Source of the DNA: Macrocybe gigantea
Lineage: Eukaryota > Basidiomycota > Agaricomycetes > Agaricales > Callistosporiaceae
NCBI GenBank assembly: GCA_011319805.1
Contig: SJRY01000275.1
Coordinates: 372,001 to 436,000 of the forward strand
Length of the DNA: 64,000 bases
Direction: 5' to 3'
Part shown: piece by piece, positions 60,355 to 64,000 of the stretch
Layout: each line of letters begins with the position of its first letter
Numbering within the stretch: the first letter of the stretch is position 1
The notes under the pieces: model-generated
What the model was told of the DNA's origin: nothing
Database searches by the model: none
The model's input: only the letters and a program-made list of their open reading frames with translations
Position numbers and translations under genes: made by a program

Positions 60355-61971
60355 ATGACGATGAGATTCATCATTGCCATCGTCTTTACTTGCGCCTCCG
60401 TAGCTTGGGCGGGGACAGTCCAGCCTCCTGGTGTACCGTTCAAGTCGCCCGTCACTGTGGCCCCCGGCTTCAGCGCCCAGGTGATCTTCTCCAATCTGAC
60501 CGCTCCTCGGGGCATCGCGTTTGACTCAAAGCAAACGCTCCTCGTCGTCGAACGCGGCTTGGGCGTGACCGCATTCAAACGCGTGAACAACCCCGCTGGC
60601 GCATGGGAACGCAACGTCGTCATCAAGAACTCGAACCTTACGCACGGCATTCAGGTCGACGAGAACAGGATTTTTGTCAGTACGGCTGCTGAAGTGCTGG
60701 CTTATCCCTATGACCCATCTACTACAACTGTGCTGGCGTCGCCTTACACCGTCATCGATGGACTTCCCTCCGGAGGTCAGTGTGTAAGATCTCGACCTCT
60801 TTTTTTCTTTGTCTAATGATTTCGACAGTGCTATCGACTCATACAATTCAGCTCGAAGCTGATGGTTCTGGCACAACCACTGGCTTGCTTGTAGGCACGG
60901 GTCCCTTCTCGAATCTCGAGGTTGAGCCTACGCCGAGCTCCTCTGCGATTCCGACTCGGTCCCAAGTCCGCCGTTTCATATTCCCAACTATCGTCATTGC
61001 CATCTATCCTCCTCCCGCTCTTCATTGGGCAGATGGCCAAATCGTCGCCACTGGCATTCGGAACCCGGCCGGGTTCGCATTCCACGACGGACCGTTCGTT
61101 GGGCCCGCTGCATCGAAGCAAATGTACATCGTCGAGAACGCCCCTTCCATAGACACTGTCTCTGGAATGACCACTGCTTTCGCCAACGATAACCCAGCGG
61201 ACGAGCTGAACTCTGTCATCTTTCTCTCGAGTCCTCCGACGCCTGTCCCCGTTGGTCCATCCTTCGGCTTTCCCGACTGCGCGACGCTCTGGAACCCCAC
61301 TGCCGACCCCGTTGGCGTTCCTCAGTACACTGGATACACCAGAGGCGACCAATTTACCCTGCGTCCGGGAACACCGAGGAACGATACGTGGTGCCAAGAC
61401 GACACGAACAATCGCCAACCTTCGCTGAGTTTCCAAGTAATCCCAATACAGCCCTGCGGTAGAACGTGCTGCTGACAATTTGTTCCAGGCGCATTCTGTG
61501 CCTCTTGACATCAAGTTCTACAAGGCGCCCCCGTTAAGCACCAGCTCGTTCCCGAATTCACACAGCGGTCATGCCTTTGTTTCGTTCCACGGATCGATAG
61601 AGCGCAAACCTCCTACAGGTTACGGTGTCGTCCGGTAAGCTCGCCTCGCTTTATCACGAGATGTCGTTTTGGGTTGCGATCAATCCTTGGCTCGGGCTTC
61701 TAGGGTCCCTTTCCCTCTCGGGAACATCATCTCGAACTCTTTGGGGTATTCTTTTCTCGTTCAAGCAGCCAATCTTGATACCTGTCCCGGAACATGCATT
61801 CGCCCAGTCGGCCTCGGCTTCGGCAGCGATGGGAGGTTGTATGCCAGCAGCGATTCCAGTGGGGAGGTGAGTTGTCGCCGTTTCCGTCTGCAGCGTTCTT
61901 TAAACTAGGTTTCTTTCCAGCTTTTCGTCATTCAGTCTGCGTTGACTGTACCCGTCTCCACCCTAGTTTAG
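60355..61971 (+). CDS. Secreted sorbosone/glucose dehydrogenase-like PQQ beta-propeller, copy 2 (intact)
   Basis: Signal peptide MTMRFIIAIVFTCASVAWAG, then PPGVPFKSPVTVAPGFSAQV, APRGIAFDSKQTLLVVERGL, HWADGQIVATGIRNPAGFAF, PSFGFPDCATLWNPTADPVG, FHGSIERKPPTGYGVVR and CIRPVGLGFGSDGRLYASSD. The last exon, LFVIQSALTVPVSTLV, ends at 61971. No frame break was found across four introns. It is highly similar to copy 1 over its full length with the same exon boundaries, so the two arose by tandem duplication; a 656-base spacer separates them. The start is the ATG pair just before the signal peptide rather than the ATG at 60307. Role as for copy 1: probable extracellular sugar oxidation, inferred from family resemblance. 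Confidence 0.85.
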
Positions 61972-62505
61972 GCAAAAAGCTGATCGCCGAGGTTAGATGT
62001 GAATGGTATTTTAGGATTAAACAAGATGTATTATTATGTAGTGTCTTGAGAACTGCGAGGACAATCTATCATAGGAAAATGAAGTCTGTTCAAGCAAGAG
62101 TGCCGATTTTATGACCTCATCACTCCTAATGTGCACTACCGAACAATTCGTTAGGAAGTGCATCAAGGTTAGGGGGAAAAGGCATGCAAATCGATAAACC
62201 GTCACACATTCGCGAGGGAACGAAGCAGATAGAGCACTGCGTCATTGTGGCGTTTTATTCGCAAGTCCACAAGTCCACTGCATAACGTGGTCACCATGTC
62301 CCATGTAACCCAAGTGGAACCAGGATTTGTATTCCTCTTAGATGGCATGATCGTCAACGGTGTACAGTTATCTCCATGCAGTTCGAGGAGGGATCACACT
62401 ATCAAATTGTGTGTATTATTATGTAGCATGATGAGATGTTAAAGAAGGGGAAAGGACCAAAAAGGGACTTGTCTGGCCGTGCAGAGCCGTAAAACCATAA
62501 TCCAA
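61972..62505. other. Convergent intergenic region
   Basis: 3' flanks of the PQQ dehydrogenase (plus) and the Abp1-like gene (minus). No further feature seen. Confidence 0.5.
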
Positions 62506-64000
62506 TCACTCTGAAGCCGGGACCTCCACATAATTTGCTGCCAGCTTTGTCAGTACGATCACCGGTCGTTTTTTCGCAGTAGCCCACGTACCTGGGAATA
62601 ATCCTCTGTTTCCGGCGTGATCCGTGCCCTCCCACCAATCTTCGGAGGCAGCTTCGATGTGAGTAATCTTGTCCCCTTCTCTGAACGACAATTCGTTGTC
62701 TTCTTGCGACTCATAACTAAAGGAATCGAAATAAATAAACAAGTCCTTCAACACCAAAGGAAGTAAGACTCACTCGTATAAAGCGATGGCAGTGACGCCC
62801 TCATCAGAGACAGGTGGCGGTGGGGCAGGAGGTGCGGGCGGGGGAGCGGGAGGCGCCGCCATCTGGAGAATCGGTAATCAGCGACCCAGAACGACAAAAG
62901 TGGAATATAAGATAAGCCAACTCACTGTCATTGGTGGTGGTGGTGGTGGAGGCGGTGGCGGGGGAGGTGGTGGAGCAGCTTCAGCTACATCTGGCTCTTT
63001 GTGGGCCGGAACGGAGGTTTCTTCAGGAGGCGCAGGCGTCTCCACGATCTCCACGTAATTGCTGAAAAGAAGCAAACGAGCACCCTTTGAATTAACGATG
63101 CGCAAGTTCATGAAGCGACCTCAGCCTACCGGGGAACAAACCCGACTTTCCGCCCGGTCCAACACCAGTCCACCATCCCTCGCCGACTTCCTCAATGGAA
63201 TGAATCGTCTCACCCTCTACGAGGCTCATCTCGTTGTCTTCCTCGGCCTAGAAATGCAAATGAAGACTGGCTCAGTTACGGGTTCAGCAGAACTCACAGT
63301 GTATTCATAAAGCACAATAGCCGTCAGACCTTGAGCCGCGTGCGGTTCGACAGCAGCTGGCTCAGGTTCCGGTTCCGGTTTCGGCTCTGGTTGAGGAGTG
63401 ACAGCAATGCTGCCATCTATCAAATTCATTAAGCAAGATCAAACACGAATGGTAGAAGCTGAATACCTGGGCCACGGGTGGAGCTGGAGGTGGAGGAGGC
63501 GGAGGTGGTGGCGGAGGCGGGGGGCAGCCGCTTCTGAAATCTCAGGAGCCGCCCCACGCGGGACTGAGGTCGATGCTGGCGGTGCTGGAGGAGGAGGAGG
63601 AGGCGGCGGCGGCGGAGGGGTGGTGGAGGCGCCTGAAAATTACGTAGTTGAGTTATCACTAGACAAAATACAGAGAAAGGTGGATTAGAACCCACAGCGA
63701 ATGTAGGTGACTCTTCCTCGGCCTGCGGTTCTCCATACTCTTCATGATGAGGCTGTTCCACATCTTCAGTTTCTTGTGCGGCTTCCCGAGCAGCTCTAAT
63801 CTCATCTGCGGCCCTACTAGCAAGGGTTCCGCCGGCAACAGCAGCACCAGCGCCAACGGTAGCCCCTGCAGCGACGGCACCAAAGTTTCTCGGCGTACGG
63901 CTCGGCGGCATGGCTTTACCGAACGCTGGAGCGCTCGAGGTAAACGCAGGCTTAGAGACAGGCGCGCGGCTGGCTGGGCAAATCCGGCACTGCGACTTCT
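62506..64000 (-). CDS. Abp1/drebrin-like actin-binding protein, C-terminal part with two SH3 domains (partial)
   Basis: The gene enters from beyond the right edge, so its N-terminus (expected ADF/cofilin-like domain) is not in the window. Visible in order: an Ala/Gly-rich segment (VAAGATVGAGAAVAGGTLAS), acidic sequence (EEYGEPQAEEESPTFAV), a poly-proline run near 63.6 kb, a Pro-Glu repeat and SH3 domain 1 (TAIVLYEY ... NYVEIVETPAPPEE). A second poly-proline run near 62.95 kb and SH3 domain 2 (LSFREGD, DWWEGT, then FPANYVEVPASE after splicing) complete it. The stop is at 62506. Abp1-type proteins link cortical actin patches to endocytic factors through SH3 domains. The proline runs may bind SH3 domains or profilin. 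Intron positions inside SH3 domain 2 explain an apparent extra stretch in the open frame. Confidence 0.85.
62814..63630 (-). repeat. Two poly-proline-coding low-complexity tracts
   Basis: At about 62814-62985 and about 63490-63630 the plus strand is dominated by GGT/GGA/GGC triplets, which on the coding minus strand give runs of ten or more prolines. These lie inside the Abp1-like gene. The plus-strand poly-glycine frames are shadows. Confidence 0.8.

Noticed and set aside
62786..63688. Plus-strand glycine-rich open frames
   Set aside because: They are shadows of the poly-proline tracts of the Abp1-like gene on the minus strand.
1..64000. UstYa-type oxidase or other RiPP tailoring gene near the precursor
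   Set aside because: No open frame in the window showed the expected HxxHC-type motifs or another recognisable peptide-modifying enzyme, so a biosynthetic cluster is not claimed.

Overview
The window looks like nuclear DNA from a mushroom-forming basidiomycete (Agaricomycetes). Genes are split by many short introns (about 50-70 bases, GT..AG, with CTNAC-type branch sites). There are no bacterial operons. Gene families typical of wood- or litter-decay fungi are present: a secreted GH35 beta-galactosidase, two secreted sorbosone-dehydrogenase-like PQQ beta-propellers, fungal-rhodopsin-type membrane proteins and lineage-specific small secreted proteins. The taxonomic call is inference from gene style. 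No rRNA, tRNA or complete transposon was recognised.

Layout. 0-8 kb is an accessory region. It holds an F-box/leucine-rich gene, a striking seven-repeat peptide-precursor gene (3934-4726, minus) flanked by degenerate copies of one small gene family, a small secreted protein and a coiled-coil protein. 8.8-13.7 kb is one large GH35 gene. 16-20.6 kb is a tandem array of small secreted proteins with intact, broken and fused copies and a duplicated promoter. 20.8-25.7 kb is a divergent pair: an MFS transporter with a damaged 3' half and a rhodopsin-like membrane protein. From 27.8 to 55.8 kb lies mostly housekeeping DNA: STT3 (N-glycosylation), a CE4-type deacetylase, RNase H2 subunit C, the dynamin VPS1, a BCS1-like AAA ATPase, a 4.5 kb gene-poor gap, SYS1 (Golgi), a Ste13/DPP-type dipeptidyl aminopeptidase, ETT1 and a mitochondrial carrier. 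58-62 kb is a tandem pair of PQQ dehydrogenase-like genes. The right edge cuts an Abp1-like SH3 protein.

The most interesting element is the precursor at 3934-4726. It encodes seven perfectly spaced 28-residue units. Each carries an almost invariant core (MGWATGHHFNW) followed at once by a Lys-Arg kexin site, separated by variable acidic spacers. This is the architecture of alpha-factor-like or dikaritin-like (Kex2-processed repeat) precursors. Its predicted N-terminus is a short hydrophilic leader with no evident signal peptide.

A second window-wide observation concerns frame breaks. Several otherwise well-conserved genes (F-box, RNase H2C, VPS1, MFS, one PQQ dehydrogenase) are broken by single missing bases, mostly in homopolymers. 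This suggests uncorrected assembly indels in at least some cases, so disruption alone should not be read as pseudogenisation.
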